Origin: Lentisphaerae bacterium ADurb.Bin082
GTDB lineage: Bacteria > Verrucomicrobiota > Lentisphaeria > Oligosphaerales > Oligosphaeraceae
Assembly: GCA_002070945.1 (NCBI GenBank)
Contig: MWEG01000089.1
Location: forward strand, 1-57,079
Reading direction: 5' to 3'
DNA: 57,079 nt
In this document: piece by piece, positions 32,793 to 41,487 of the stretch
Layout: each line of letters begins with the position of its first letter
Numbering within the stretch: the stretch's first letter is position 1
Translations under genes and position numbers: made by a program
The notes under the pieces: generated by a model
What the model was told of the DNA's origin: nothing
The model's input: only the letters and a program-made list of their open reading frames with translations
The model's database searches: none

Positions 32793-34937
32793 ATGACTAC
32801 GCCTTGCCGCATCCTATTCTCATGGCTTGTTTTGGCCTTTGCCGGCAGCATTGCCGCCAAAGGCCATGGAGAGCCTCAGACCTGGCCGCCAGCAGACTGG
32901 CTCTTGCAGTCGCTGGTGCAGTCAGTGCCTGTGCAATTGGCCCAATTCGATGCAAAGACTGGCCGCTTCCAGGCACAAAACTGGCAGGCTAAAAATCAGA
33001 ATGTGATTTTCTCCCTGGCAGCGGCATGGCAGCTGGCGTCCAAAGCCAATCCCTATCACGGCGACGAGGCGCTGCTGGCTGTTATCAGCAAAGCCGGCGA
33101 AGCCCTGACCGAGGCTCAGGACGAAAACGGCGCTTGGCCAATGACTGCTGGCAGCCGTCCGCAACGCTTGCCAGGAACCTACAGCCGCTGGGTCCGAGCC
33201 TATATGATCGTCAAGGACCACCTGCCCCCGGCCTCCCGCCAGAAGTGGGAGCAAGGCCTCCAACGCGGATTCGCCGCCATGCAGACAGAAGCTGCGGACA
33301 ATACCCGCAGCAGCACAGCCCAGGCGGCCGCCGCGCTGTACGCAGCCGGAATGGCCTTCAACAAGCCGGAATGGCGCGAACGAGCCAGCCAGACCTTCGC
33401 AGCCATTGCGACCGCCCAGTCGCCAGATGGATTCTGGCACAGCCGCGACCGGGAGCGCCATGGCCCCAGCCTCATGCATAACCTGATGATGTTAGATGCG
33501 CTTGGCCTTTACTACAGCCTGTCCAAGGATGACGCAGTCCTCAACGTCATGGAACGCGGCGCTCGCCTGCACAACGCCCTGCTCTGGCCAGACGGCTCGG
33601 TCGCGGCGGCGTTTGACGCGGTACTGCCCTATCGGACAACTAAAAACCTCGGCAATGTCGGATTTTCCTGGACTGCGCCCGGCCGCAGCTTCCTGCTGCG
33701 CCAGACCGCCGCGGAATGCAACGGCAAGCGGTCTATCGATCCCGACTACGCCGCCGCTATGCTCGTTCACGGCGGCAGCGGCCCGGGGATTGCCGCGCCA
33801 AGCAAAGATTTCCTTTCGGATGACCGACAAATGCAAAAACGACGCTTAGGCGACTGGCATCTTTGCCTTTCTGCCTATACTGCCGCGCCCTCAAACCGAC
33901 GCTGGCGCTTAGACCGGCAAAACTGCTTTGACCTCTTTCACAACGACCTCGGAATGATAGTCGGCGGAGGCAATGGCAAAAATCAGCCGCACTGGTCGAA
34001 TTTCACTTTTGGCGACCTTGATAAGCCGACAGCAGCCAACGACAACGGCCAGCTGCAAAGCCTGCGCTGGACGCCGACAGCGGCGAAACTGTCACCCCCT
34101 GACCAGGCACCAGCCGTCGAACTGACGTATGGCGACGATGCGACCCAGGTGACGATGTCACCGCTGGCCGATGGGGCTATGGAACTCACATACGCGCTAA
34201 CCAAGCCGCCGACCGTGCCGACTGCGGCGCACGTGCCATTGCCGCGACGCAGCGGCTTTGTCCGGCTCGGCAATGGCGAGCGCTGGCGTCCCGGTCTGGA
34301 GCAACGTACTATCACGGGCAGCGAGGCGAGCGGCTGGCTGGAATGGAATGGCCTGCGTCTTGATTTTCCGGCAGAAGCGACGCTGCGCTGGCCTGTGCCG
34401 CCTTCGCCATCCACGTCCGGAACGCCCCTCACCCCCGGCGACTTGGCGCAATGCCGACTGGTGCTGACCTTGCCATTTTCGGCTAACACGTTGCGCCAGA
34501 CTGTCATCGTCAGGTCACGTCCGTCCGTGCCAGCGACCGCCAAGACATTCGCTGCTGCAAAGTTGCCAGTGGTTTCACCTAGTGCGACGCAGATCATCAC
34601 CCAGGCCGACCAAGCCGCTGTGGTGCTTTGCGCTACAGCCGTAGGCGAAGCCATGACGTTCTCGTTTACAGTCCTGGAGGCCGGCGACTATGAATTGCTG
34701 GCAGACTTGATTTTAGGCGGCGACCACGGCATCGTCACCATCGCTGTCAATGACCACGTACTGGGCAAGCCGTTTGACACGTATGCGCTGGAACGCGATT
34801 CAAGCGGACCAATGCCGTTAGGTAAAATCGCTCTCGACGCAGGCCCAAAACAACTGAAAGTCACCGTCACCGGAAAAAACCGCCAGGCCAAAAAATACTT
34901 GGTGGGCATCAAGGCATTCTACCTGGTCAAATCATGA
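32793..34937 (+). CDS. Secreted alpha/alpha-toroid protein with C-terminal carbohydrate-binding-like domain
   Basis: The 714-residue protein opens with a signal peptide (RILFSWLVLAFAGSIAAKG). Residues about 30-330 have repeated helix pairs with the W/G-rich turns of an alpha/alpha toroid (QDENGAWPMTAGSRPQRLPG, QSPDGFWHSRDRERHGPSL), as in polysaccharide lyases and GH88/105-type enzymes. A beta-sandwich-like middle follows (PHWSNFTFGDLDKP to about 560), then a C-terminal segment like a CBM (FTVLEAGDYELLADL, ITVAVNDHV-type pattern). Histidine and tyrosine positions typical of lyases are present, but I cannot place the catalytic ones. Its last codons overlap the trmL start by four bases. Substrate unknown. 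Confidence 0.6.
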   Translation: MTTPCRILFSWLVLAFAGSIAAKGHGEPQTWPPADWLLQSLVQSVPVQLAQFDAKTGRFQAQNWQAKNQNVIFSLAAAWQLASKANPYHGDEALLAVISKAGEALTEAQDENGAWPMTAGSRPQRLPGTYSRWVRAYMIVKDHLPPASRQKWEQGLQRGFAAMQTEAADNTRSSTAQAAAALYAAGMAFNKPEWRERASQTFAAIATAQSPDGFWHSRDRERHGPSLMHNLMMLDALGLYYSLSKDDAVLNVMERGARLHNALLWPDGSVAAAFDAVLPYRTTKNLGNVGFSWTAPGRSFLLRQTAAECNGKRSIDPDYAAAMLVHGGSGPGIAAPSKDFLSDDRQMQKRRLGDWHLCLSAYTAAPSNRRWRLDRQNCFDLFHNDLGMIVGGGNGKNQPHWSNFTFGDLDKPTAANDNGQLQSLRWTPTAAKLSPPDQAPAVELTYGDDATQVTMSPLADGAMELTYALTKPPTVPTAAHVPLPRRSGFVRLGNGERWRPGLEQRTITGSEASGWLEWNGLRLDFPAEATLRWPVPPSPSTSGTPLTPGDLAQCRLVLTLPFSANTLRQTVIVRSRPSVPATAKTFAAAKLPVVSPSATQIITQADQAAVVLCATAVGEAMTFSFTVLEAGDYELLADLILGGDHGIVTIAVNDHVLGKPFDTYALERDSSGPMPLGKIALDAGPKQLKVTVTGKNRQAKKYLVGIKAFYLVKS

Positions 34938-35422
34938 ACCCGCCTCCGCAACCGTGCTTTAACATCGTCCTGGTAGCACCGGAAATCCCCCAAAATACCG
35001 GTTCCATCGGTCGCCTGTGCGTGTGCGTTGACGCTGCCCTGCACCTGATCAAGCCGCTGGGATTCTCCCTGGACGAGGCGCATCTACGCCGGGCTGGCCT
35101 GGACTACTGGCCATATCTGAATTGGAGCCTGTATGAAAACTGGAATGACTTTCTGGCCCGAAACAACAATCCGGAAAACATGATTTTCTGCAGCACCAAG
35201 ACGACGCAAAACCTGTACGAATGTACCCTGCGTCCCGGCGACTGGCTGGTATTTGGAAACGAAGGACATGGCCTGCCGCCGGATTTCTACGAAAAATACG
35301 CAGACAAGCTCTTCACGATTCCCATGCCAGGCCAGCACGCTCGCAGCCACAACCTCGCCAATGCCGTCTCCATCGCCCTCTACGAGGGCCTGCGCCAAAT
35401 GTACTGGAGTAAAGTGCTTTAG
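34934..35422 (+). CDS. trmL: tRNA (cytidine/uridine-34 2'-O)-methyltransferase
   Basis: The 162-residue protein is the minimal SPOUT methyltransferase TrmL: NIVLVAPEIPQNTGSIGRLC at the N-terminus, VFGNEGHGLPP in the knot and RSHNLANAVSIALYEGLRQ at the end, the SAM-binding trefoil. TrmL methylates the wobble 2'-OH of tRNA-Leu species. The ATG overlaps the stop codon of the secreted toroid protein (ATGA), so translation is coupled to a functionally unrelated gene. Length is typical. Downstream lies a G-rich repeat block rather than a normal terminator. Confidence 0.92.
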   Translation: MNPPPQPCFNIVLVAPEIPQNTGSIGRLCVCVDAALHLIKPLGFSLDEAHLRRAGLDYWPYLNWSLYENWNDFLARNNNPENMIFCSTKTTQNLYECTLRPGDWLVFGNEGHGLPPDFYEKYADKLFTIPMPGQHARSHNLANAVSIALYEGLRQMYWSKVL

Positions 35423-35424
35423 TA

Positions 35425-35603
35425 TAGGGGCGAGGTTTTTTTAGAGGCGAGGGGCGAGGGGTGAGGGGTGAGGGGTGAGGGGTGAGGGGCGAGGGGCGAG
35501 GTTTTTTTAGGGGCGAGGGGCGAGAGTGAACTTGGACTACGCTGTCAGCACCGTCCACACCGTCCACTATGTCCACCATGTCCACAGCCGCGAAGCGGCA
35601 AAA
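35425..35603 (-). repeat. Composite dispersed repeat, copy 2 (inverted relative to copies 1 and 3)
   Basis: On the plus strand: repeated GAGGGGCGAGGGGTGAGG words (35445-35525) with AGGTTTTTTTAG interruptions, then GTCCACACCGTCCACTATGTCCACCATGTCCAC (shown as separate 6-base words GTCCAC), then the hairpin GCCGC-GAA-GCGGC (35587-35599). Read on the minus strand the order is TTTTGCCGCTTCGCGGC, GTGGAC words, CCCCTC words, the same order as the copies near 2.1 and 56.5 kb. Confidence 0.65.
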
Positions 35604-35640
35604 GACCCGGAGGGCTGAAACATAAATACGGGGTCACAGG

Positions 35641-35868
35641 CTACTCTGCCAGCTTTTTCATGGCTTCCCCAAAACGGGTATGCACCATTGCCAGGGCATC
35701 CTGGAATTTGCGTTCTTCTTCTGCATCGCGCATTGGCGTAAGGACCAGCGAGTTGCCATCCGTCATGATCTGGAACGGGGTGTCGGGAGACGCCCGAAGC
35801 AGCTCGAGAATCGGCTTATCAATGACCAGCGCGTAGCTGTTGCCATGTCGGGTAAGAGTCTTGATCAT
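35641..35868 (-). CDS. AbrB/MazE-type (SpoVT fold) DNA-binding protein, orphan antitoxin-like
   Basis: The 75-residue protein begins MIKTLTRHGNSYALVIDKPI, the swapped-hairpin AbrB/MazE fold, then NSLVLTPMRDAEEE and a charged helical tail that in antitoxins wraps the partner toxin. AGGAGAT precedes the ATG. In most genomes such a gene is followed within a few bases by a toxin gene (PIN, Fic/Doc or MazF). Here the next 215 bases are repeat DNA, so the toxin is missing. It may be an orphan regulator or a decayed module. The strong promoter with a palindrome over the transcription start (listed separately) suggests autoregulation. Confidence 0.82.
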   Translation of the reverse strand: MIKTLTRHGNSYALVIDKPILELLRASPDTPFQIMTDGNSLVLTPMRDAEEERKFQDALAMVHTRFGEAMKKLAE

Positions 35869-35884
35869 GATCAGTATCTCCTAT

Positions 35885-35939
35885 ATTGACGTCAATACAT
35901 AATCAATACATAATATATTCAATGAATATCCTTTGTCAA
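35885..35939 (-). promoter_or_regulatory. Sigma70-type promoter and palindromic operator of the AbrB-like gene
   Basis: On the minus strand TTGACA (35934-35939) and TATTAT (35910-35915) are spaced by 18 bases. ATATTC-AAT-GAATAT (35915-35929) lies within the spacer, and the perfect 12-bp palindrome ATTGACGTCAAT (35885-35896) covers the expected start point, just before the ribosome site. This arrangement suits an autorepressed antitoxin-type gene. Confidence 0.7.
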
Positions 35940-35999
35940 TCCATAGACAGTAAAGCGAAGACACGCTTCTTCCTCTGGCCTTCTATCGGGAGAATCAGG

Positions 36000-38900
36000 T
36001 CAGAGTTCTTCCCGGGTTACGCCGCTGAAGACGTCGCTCCACGGCCCGGTCTTGTCAGCTTTGTTCACGGCGCGAACCCGATAATAATAAACCGTATGCG
36101 TTTTCAACCCGGTGTCTTCATAACGCCCGACTCGATAGTCTCCCGGCTCGACAGCCGCCAGAAAAGTCGATTTGCCAGGGCGAAAACCTGGTTTTCTGCT
36201 GCGATGCAATTCATAATGCGAAAGGTCGCTTTCCGTGTTCTGGCCCCAAAGCAGATACAACTGCCCTGGCTTTTCCCCGCAGGCGGCGCGAGGAGTCGTA
36301 ATCAGCCCGGTATAGACTGCGCCAATAGGAGCGGGGCAATCGCCATAGTCAACACTTTCCTCTGGACGTGCCGCCACCTTCCAACCCGAACCAGCGAGAA
36401 GCCAGGTGCAATAGCCAAATGGCGGGCATGTTTCCAGCGCTGACGTGGGACGCTCATCCACGGTGACAGGACAGGGATTTGCTTTCCCCTGGAAATGAGA
36501 GCGCAAGCACGGCATCGGAATTTCCTGGCCGAAAGTCTCAAGCAAACGCGCCACGACTCCGCGACCATTATCCGACCGCTTCAAGGCCAGCAGACGCATG
36601 TTGTCAGATGGACATTCCAGCAGGGATTGACAGCCAGGGAGCGTCCCCTTATGCGCTTTGACCCGCACCGAAAGCAGCGGATTGGCCAAACGCTCCGCCA
36701 TCCGGGCGATATTTGCGGCAATGTGGTCTCCAGGGTAAGATACGATGGCGTAACGGAAGACAAAATTGACGTGGCTACCGCCTGGCGTGTGCATCTGGAG
36801 CCAGTCATTGCAGATATAGGAAAAAATGGCTGAGCCTGATTCCGGGTGGCCATAGTCGGTCTTGTCTGGATGAATGCGCCCGAATTCCACCAAGTGACTG
36901 TCTAATTGAAGCAGCGCCACGCCGTATTTTCCATTTTCCACGCAGCTCCATTCACGCCCTGCCAGATACGTGTCAGTGCCGTGGCCAGTCTGGTCAAATC
37001 CTGGCGAAGCCTTGCATCCATTCAAATGGACGATGCGCTTCGCATCCTCCACCAAGAACGGAAACGCATAATAACCATAGCGGTAGTAGCGGTTACGGTT
37101 GACTAAACCACGGACATGGGAAAGCTCATTGCAGATATCAATGCGTTTTTCCCAGCTGGGCAGACGGACAGTCTGCACAATGGCCGCTCCTGAGACCGGC
37201 TCAGCCATTTCAGCGCGAACGATGATTTCCTCAGCGCACGTTTCGACCGTGAAAACGGCTTGCTCCGGCGATGCAAAACTCCGGTGATTGTCCTCGGTGA
37301 AGACGAATTCATTGGCATGACAAGGCGAGGTGGCGTCGAGAATCGAGCGTTGCAGCTGCTTGTCGAAAATTTCGCCAATCGAGCCATTTTCCGTAAACGC
37401 CAGGCGGTAGAAATTGTTTTCAATCAACGGCGGCTCAGGAACTGCCTGCGACGTGACTTTATCCATGACAAGCTCGCGCTCAGGAACCAGTTGCCAGCCA
37501 AAGGAAGGCACTTCTGGACTCAGCTTCCGACCGGCGCCGTCAGAGCTGAAAAGCAATTCACGGCGGGCGAACATGGTTGGATTGAAGAGGAGTACGGAAT
37601 CCTCTGGCGTGTCAATCTTTTCCGCCAGTGCGTGCAGTGCTGCGGACGCTTCGGTTTCCGCAGTCTCACGAGCCTTGGCAATCCAATCGCGATGCTGCAT
37701 CCAGGTCTCATACACTCGCCGGCCCTGGTAGCCGCTAGTTCCATAGGAATGTTCATCATTCCAAATCAGCGCATCCCAGGCGCGCTGGAAAGCGGTGGCA
37801 GGATACGTGTAGTCAGCGCCGCAAAGGCAGGCGACAGTGGCAATCTTCTCGGCCGTCGGCAATAGGCGGTCTGCGGCAAACTTCTCAGCGAGAAGCTCTG
37901 GCGTGGCCACTGGATGCTGATACCAGCCGCCGGTGATGTCACCGCACAAAACCGGAATTTGCGTGTCCCATTGCGCCCGAATACGGTCGAACGGCTCGTC
38001 GAAATTCCCGACCAGGCGCAAAGTCGGAAATTGCCAGACTTTATTCCACTCGACGACAAAATCGAGGAAGGCGGCACTCGGTTCTTGGTCATCGTTGTAA
38101 TTACCAAAGAGCCACACATCGTACGGATAGCGTCTCTCAAGCTTAGGAAGCATGACGCCCATCCTTGACGCCACATTCTCCAGTGTGGTTGACATGGAAT
38201 CTCTCATTTTGGTATAAATGCCAAATTCGCTGCCGCCCCAGCCGTACTGCGTGCTGGCCCAGACCAGCAGACGGCTCTGCTCGTCCGCGCCCTGCCAGTA
38301 GAACACCATTGGCAGGGACGAATCGTAGCGGACGTCGATTCTGGCGCCGCCACCACCCGCAGCCGGATTCCAAGTCCGTCCCATTTTCGTATAGTCTGGC
38401 TGAAATATCGTCGAAGGCAGCGGATTCCATTGGTTCGGCGCAAAGAAAACATTCCGGATTCCGGCAGAGACATACGGATTCACCAAGGCCCAACTCATGC
38501 CATTGTTGTCAATCATGGTCATGGTGGAACTGTGGATTTTCCAGTCTTCTTCCAGACGCTTCCTGGAGTAGGATGAGCGGCACATTTCTTCCAGGCCGTA
38601 AACCTGCGTATGATTTCCCGCCGCGCCGCAGCCAACGGCAATCGTTCCCTGGTTGATGTAGTCCCGCACCACTCTCTGTGCAGCGCGGCGTCCGCGGTCG
38701 GCGCCGTAATTACCCCAGACCCACGTCCCTTCGAGCGCATAGCGATAGCGATTTTCCTCTGGGCGATCCGAAGTCTTTTTTGCCAGCTCCATCGCCATCT
38801 CCAAAAAGCGCGAACTGTTGTAGCGCTGGATGTACGGCGAATTATGCAATCCGATATCGGTATGCGAGGACACCACGGCATAAAAAGTCCAATTCCGGGG

Positions 38901-39188
38901 AACCTCCCAGAGGCATTCATACTCCGCCACTAAACGCCCTTCTGCATCCGTCAAACGCCAGCATGATTGTTCCGCTTGGCGAGCCGCTGGGAACAGATGC
39001 GAACAGACGTACACGCCCGCCTGCACCGGAAATTCCATGTTGTCCGCCAGCGTCACGCCTCCGCGTGTCGCACTCAAGTAAAGATATCCGGTAAAGTCGG
39101 ATTCACAGATAAAGTCAACGCGCTGCTTTCCGGCATCTGCACGCGGAATCATGGAGAGTGGCTGAACGTGAAATCGAATGATATTCAT
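36000..39188 (-). CDS. GH38-family alpha-mannosidase-like glycosidase with C-terminal FnIII domain
   Basis: The 1062-residue protein has no signal peptide. After a small N-terminal beta domain, residues about 100-430 match GH38: VVSSHTDIGLHNSPYIQRYN (zinc-binding H109 and D111), TMTMIDNNGMSWAL (D226 as candidate nucleophile) and AGIRNVFFAPN. WNDEHSYGTSGYQG near residue 475 matches the WxDEHxxG segment, and a middle helical and C-terminal beta-sandwich part follows (SIGEIFDKQL, RIDICNELSHV). The last 100 residues form a fibronectin type III domain (LYLLWGQNTESDL, YYYRVRAVNKADKTGPWS). GH38 enzymes are retaining zinc alpha-mannosidases; this branch is distant from characterised ones. The ATG overlaps the upstream SDR gene by four bases. 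Confidence 0.75.
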   Translation of the reverse strand: MNIIRFHVQPLSMIPRADAGKQRVDFICESDFTGYLYLSATRGGVTLADNMEFPVQAGVYVCSHLFPAARQAEQSCWRLTDAEGRLVAEYECLWEVPRNWTFYAVVSSHTDIGLHNSPYIQRYNSSRFLEMAMELAKKTSDRPEENRYRYALEGTWVWGNYGADRGRRAAQRVVRDYINQGTIAVGCGAAGNHTQVYGLEEMCRSSYSRKRLEEDWKIHSSTMTMIDNNGMSWALVNPYVSAGIRNVFFAPNQWNPLPSTIFQPDYTKMGRTWNPAAGGGGARIDVRYDSSLPMVFYWQGADEQSRLLVWASTQYGWGGSEFGIYTKMRDSMSTTLENVASRMGVMLPKLERRYPYDVWLFGNYNDDQEPSAAFLDFVVEWNKVWQFPTLRLVGNFDEPFDRIRAQWDTQIPVLCGDITGGWYQHPVATPELLAEKFAADRLLPTAEKIATVACLCGADYTYPATAFQRAWDALIWNDEHSYGTSGYQGRRVYETWMQHRDWIAKARETAETEASAALHALAEKIDTPEDSVLLFNPTMFARRELLFSSDGAGRKLSPEVPSFGWQLVPERELVMDKVTSQAVPEPPLIENNFYRLAFTENGSIGEIFDKQLQRSILDATSPCHANEFVFTEDNHRSFASPEQAVFTVETCAEEIIVRAEMAEPVSGAAIVQTVRLPSWEKRIDICNELSHVRGLVNRNRYYRYGYYAFPFLVEDAKRIVHLNGCKASPGFDQTGHGTDTYLAGREWSCVENGKYGVALLQLDSHLVEFGRIHPDKTDYGHPESGSAIFSYICNDWLQMHTPGGSHVNFVFRYAIVSYPGDHIAANIARMAERLANPLLSVRVKAHKGTLPGCQSLLECPSDNMRLLALKRSDNGRGVVARLLETFGQEIPMPCLRSHFQGKANPCPVTVDERPTSALETCPPFGYCTWLLAGSGWKVAARPEESVDYGDCPAPIGAVYTGLITTPRAACGEKPGQLYLLWGQNTESDLSHYELHRSRKPGFRPGKSTFLAAVEPGDYRVGRYEDTGLKTHTVYYYRVRAVNKADKTGPWSDVFSGVTREEL

Positions 39189-40006
39189 TTAGGCACCTCG
39201 GCATTTTTATGGTACAGCTCTTGCCGCTCCATCTGGCTGGTCGGGCCGAGCATCCGTCCGCCGTCAACCAGGATATCCACTCCTGTGATGTACGCTGCTG
39301 CTTCGGAAGCCAAAAATGCAATTGTCTCCGCGACATCCATTGGCACGCCGGTGTGCCCAAGCCAGTTGCCATCCGTTGGACGCACTGCGCATTCCTGCGG
39401 CAATCTTCCTGAGCTGTCTGGCCGCATACGCCCGATGAGACCTGGGGAAACGCAGTTCACCGTAATCCCAGCATGGCCGACCTCCATCGCCAATGCCTTG
39501 GAAAAGCCAACTATGCCAGCTTTGGCAGCAGAGTAGTCCGCCCGACTGGGAAGACCATTGGCTGCAATCGACGCCAAATTGATGATCCGACCATATCTTG
39601 CTGGGAGCATATATTTGAGAACAGCATGGACGCAGCGCATCGTCCCGCCAAGATTCAGCCGCAAAACCCATTCCCAGGTCGCTTCCTCTGCCTCGCAAAA
39701 ATCCGTTATCTTGCCCAAAAGCGCTGCCGAGCCACCGGCATTGTTGACGAGGACATCTATTCGCCCAGTATGGGCAAAGACTCCATCCACGACCGCCGCT
39801 ATTTCAGACGCATGGCTCATCACATCAAGTTGCAGGGGCATTGCTCCCATCCCCGCGTCGTTCAGCTCATCGGCCACTGACTTTACACGCTCCAAGGTGA
39901 TATCTGTGACCACCACGTAGAATCCATCTCGCGCCAAGGTTCTGCAAGTCGCCAGGCCAATTCCGCCTCCTGCGCCAGTCACCAGGGCCACACGCTGCTC
40001 AAACAT
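39185..40006 (-). CDS. Short-chain dehydrogenase/reductase (SDR)
   Basis: I choose ATG 40006 (MFEQRVALVTGAGGGIG) because GGAAGG lies upstream; ATGs at 40015 and 40030 are in frame alternatives. The 273-residue protein is a classical SDR: TGAGGGIGLA nucleotide-binding loop, DVLVNNAGGSAA, the LASIAANG serine, and Y-S-A-A-K as ADYSAAKAGI; NCVSPGLIG follows. The start of the strand pattern VVTDITLERV with an Asp at the end of beta2 favours NAD(H). It ends overlapping the GH38 start, so the two are coupled. This suggests a sugar or polyol oxidation linked to the released monosaccharide. Substrate not identifiable. Confidence 0.9.
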   Translation of the reverse strand: MFEQRVALVTGAGGGIGLATCRTLARDGFYVVVTDITLERVKSVADELNDAGMGAMPLQLDVMSHASEIAAVVDGVFAHTGRIDVLVNNAGGSAALLGKITDFCEAEEATWEWVLRLNLGGTMRCVHAVLKYMLPARYGRIINLASIAANGLPSRADYSAAKAGIVGFSKALAMEVGHAGITVNCVSPGLIGRMRPDSSGRLPQECAVRPTDGNWLGHTGVPMDVAETIAFLASEAAAYITGVDILVDGGRMLGPTSQMERQELYHKNAEVPK

Positions 40007-40057
40007 GGCTTCCATTCCTTCCTTTGCCATGGGTCTCGCTTGAAATGCTACGACGTT

Positions 40058-41158
40058 TCAGTCGCCTGCTTGCCCCAGAATCTCCTGCATAAGCCTATAC
40101 GCTTCATCCACTTGTCTATCAGTCAATTTTTGCAGCATTTCCAGCGCTTCTTCCCGCTTATTGCTTGCCAGCAATTCCCTCGCGGCATCTAATGTCGCCT
40201 TGTATTCCTCGCGAAATTTCTCTTCCAAGGGAAGATACTTATCCCTTAACGTCGTTTTATCTACGTCTTTGCGCTTGATCTTATAGGCAAGCTTGCCAAA
40301 ATCCTCATTTTCCAACACTGTCGGAATTTTTTTAATGCCTGTTGGAATCGGTATAGACACTGCATAGCAAGTTGGGCCAGGTATTATATTCAAAGTGCCC
40401 AGCACATCTGGGTACTCTGCGTCCGGAAAATAGTCTGAGGCGCATACGGTGCTGTTTCTAAAGGGGCACATATCAGGATATTTTTCATCATGGAAACGGG
40501 CAACATCGACAGAATCAGCAAGACTGATTTTGTCATGCTCCTTCATCTTTTCGATGAATTGCCCCATAGTGACTTGAAGCCGCGTAGCCGACTTCACGGC
40601 GCCGTCCGTCGTACCTCTGGAAAGATACGCCATTTCGGGAAAAATGAAATGATTGGTATGCACGGCGATGCCCGTAGTTATTATCCGGTATGCAATATGC
40701 TTGGGCGATATCTCGACGATGGCCGCTTCTTTAGGATCACAGAGAAGGTATGTCTCTGACTTTGGATTGCTGCCATCCTGGGTCATTTTTGTCAGCTTTT
40801 CCAAGGCTTCTTGCACTGTTGCGCAATGGAAAGCGACTTTCGTCATAGTGCCGCTTACGTTCAGCACCGTCTTTTCATCCTCGGGATAATCCGCAGTCTT
40901 GGGCAAGGATGTATCAGCCATTCCCAACCCTTTTTCATTAAACAACATATAGGGGCTGAACGCCAGCGCTCTGTATTTTCCACCAGGTGCAGTGGCATGC
41001 TTCAAGGTCACTGGTATTTCTTTTCCCTCTCCCCAGTCCCGCGTCTTATGAATGAATAATTTCCCGTTGACGCTGATATCAGGCGCAGCAACCCACGCCG
41101 TACATGCCATAAGGTCCACCGTGATTGCAGTAGTAATAACAGTCATGGCTTTTTTCAT
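40058..41158 (-). CDS. Exported Ntn-hydrolase (C45/C69-like acyltransferase or amidase)
   Basis: The 366-residue protein begins with a short hydrophobic leader ending at LMACTAW. The next region, DISVNGKLFIHKTRDWGEGK, fits the Ntn-hydrolase N-terminus in which a Cys (here C19) becomes the free nucleophile, with the K-T-R-D-W strand behind it. TYLLCDPKEAAIVEISP followed by AVHTNHFIFPEM matches the acyl-CoA:6-APA acyltransferase / choloylglycine hydrolase group, whose T-N-H motif lines the site. The last 75 residues are a highly charged helical tail (NKREEALEMLQKL) not usual in the family. Such enzymes cleave or transfer acyl groups on amides. Natural substrate unknown. Slightly AT-rich; 52 bases upstream of the SDR gene on the same strand. 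Confidence 0.7.
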   Translation of the reverse strand: MKKAMTVITTAITVDLMACTAWVAAPDISVNGKLFIHKTRDWGEGKEIPVTLKHATAPGGKYRALAFSPYMLFNEKGLGMADTSLPKTADYPEDEKTVLNVSGTMTKVAFHCATVQEALEKLTKMTQDGSNPKSETYLLCDPKEAAIVEISPKHIAYRIITTGIAVHTNHFIFPEMAYLSRGTTDGAVKSATRLQVTMGQFIEKMKEHDKISLADSVDVARFHDEKYPDMCPFRNSTVCASDYFPDAEYPDVLGTLNIIPGPTCYAVSIPIPTGIKKIPTVLENEDFGKLAYKIKRKDVDKTTLRDKYLPLEEKFREEYKATLDAARELLASNKREEALEMLQKLTDRQVDEAYRLMQEILGQAGD

Positions 41159-41203
41159 TGCACGCTCAGTTCTTTAGTTGACAAAACGTTACGACAGTTA
41201 AGG

Positions 41204-41245
41204 AGAAAAATAAAGCCCTCAAGACCGATGGCGGGCTTGAGGGCT
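41204..41245 (-). terminator. Intrinsic terminator of tRNA-Pro
   Basis: AGCCCTCAAG (41214-41223) and CTTGAGGGCT (41236-41245) form a perfect 10-bp stem. Read on the minus strand, downstream of the tRNA, it is followed by TTATTTTTCTCC, a typical T-rich tail. Confidence 0.85.
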
Positions 41246-41256
41246 GAGAAAATTCG

Positions 41257-41335
41257 TGGTCGGGGCGGAGGGATTCGAACCCCCGACCTAGTGGTCCCAA
41301 ACCACTCGCGCTAAACCAGACTGCGCTACGCCCCG
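41257..41335 (-). tRNA. tRNA-Pro (anticodon TGG)
   Basis: On the minus strand the acceptor arm CGGGGCG pairs with CGCCCCG, followed by discriminator A and an encoded CCA. The D arm GCGC...GCGC, anticodon stem AGTGG/CCACT with loop TTTGGGA (anticodon TGG), and the T arm GGGGG-TTCGAAT-CCCTC are all present. The 79-base gene lies between the Ntn hydrolase and the secreted barrel protein, with its own promoter and terminator. Confidence 0.95.
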
Positions 41336-41353
41336 GTGGAAAACAATCCTTCT

Positions 41354-41381
41354 AATATAAAGGAACATTCGTGCTTGGCAA
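41354..41381 (-). promoter_or_regulatory. Candidate promoter of tRNA-Pro
   Basis: On the minus strand TTGCCA (41376-41381) and TATATT (41354-41359) are spaced by 16 bases, ending 18 bases before the tRNA. Position and sequence fit a sigma70-type promoter. Confidence 0.55.
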
Positions 41382-41487
41382 GCAGCACAGACCCTTTTCA
41401 GCAGTGGGAAACAAAGAATTTTGACACGCAATCACAGGGCCTGCCTCGCAAGGCTCCGGACGTTTCTTCCCATTCCTGACGTCCAGG

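Noticed and set aside
35445..35600. Possible CRISPR or tandem satellite in the G-rich block
   Set aside because: Words repeat every 7-8 bases without unique spacers, and no cas genes are present.
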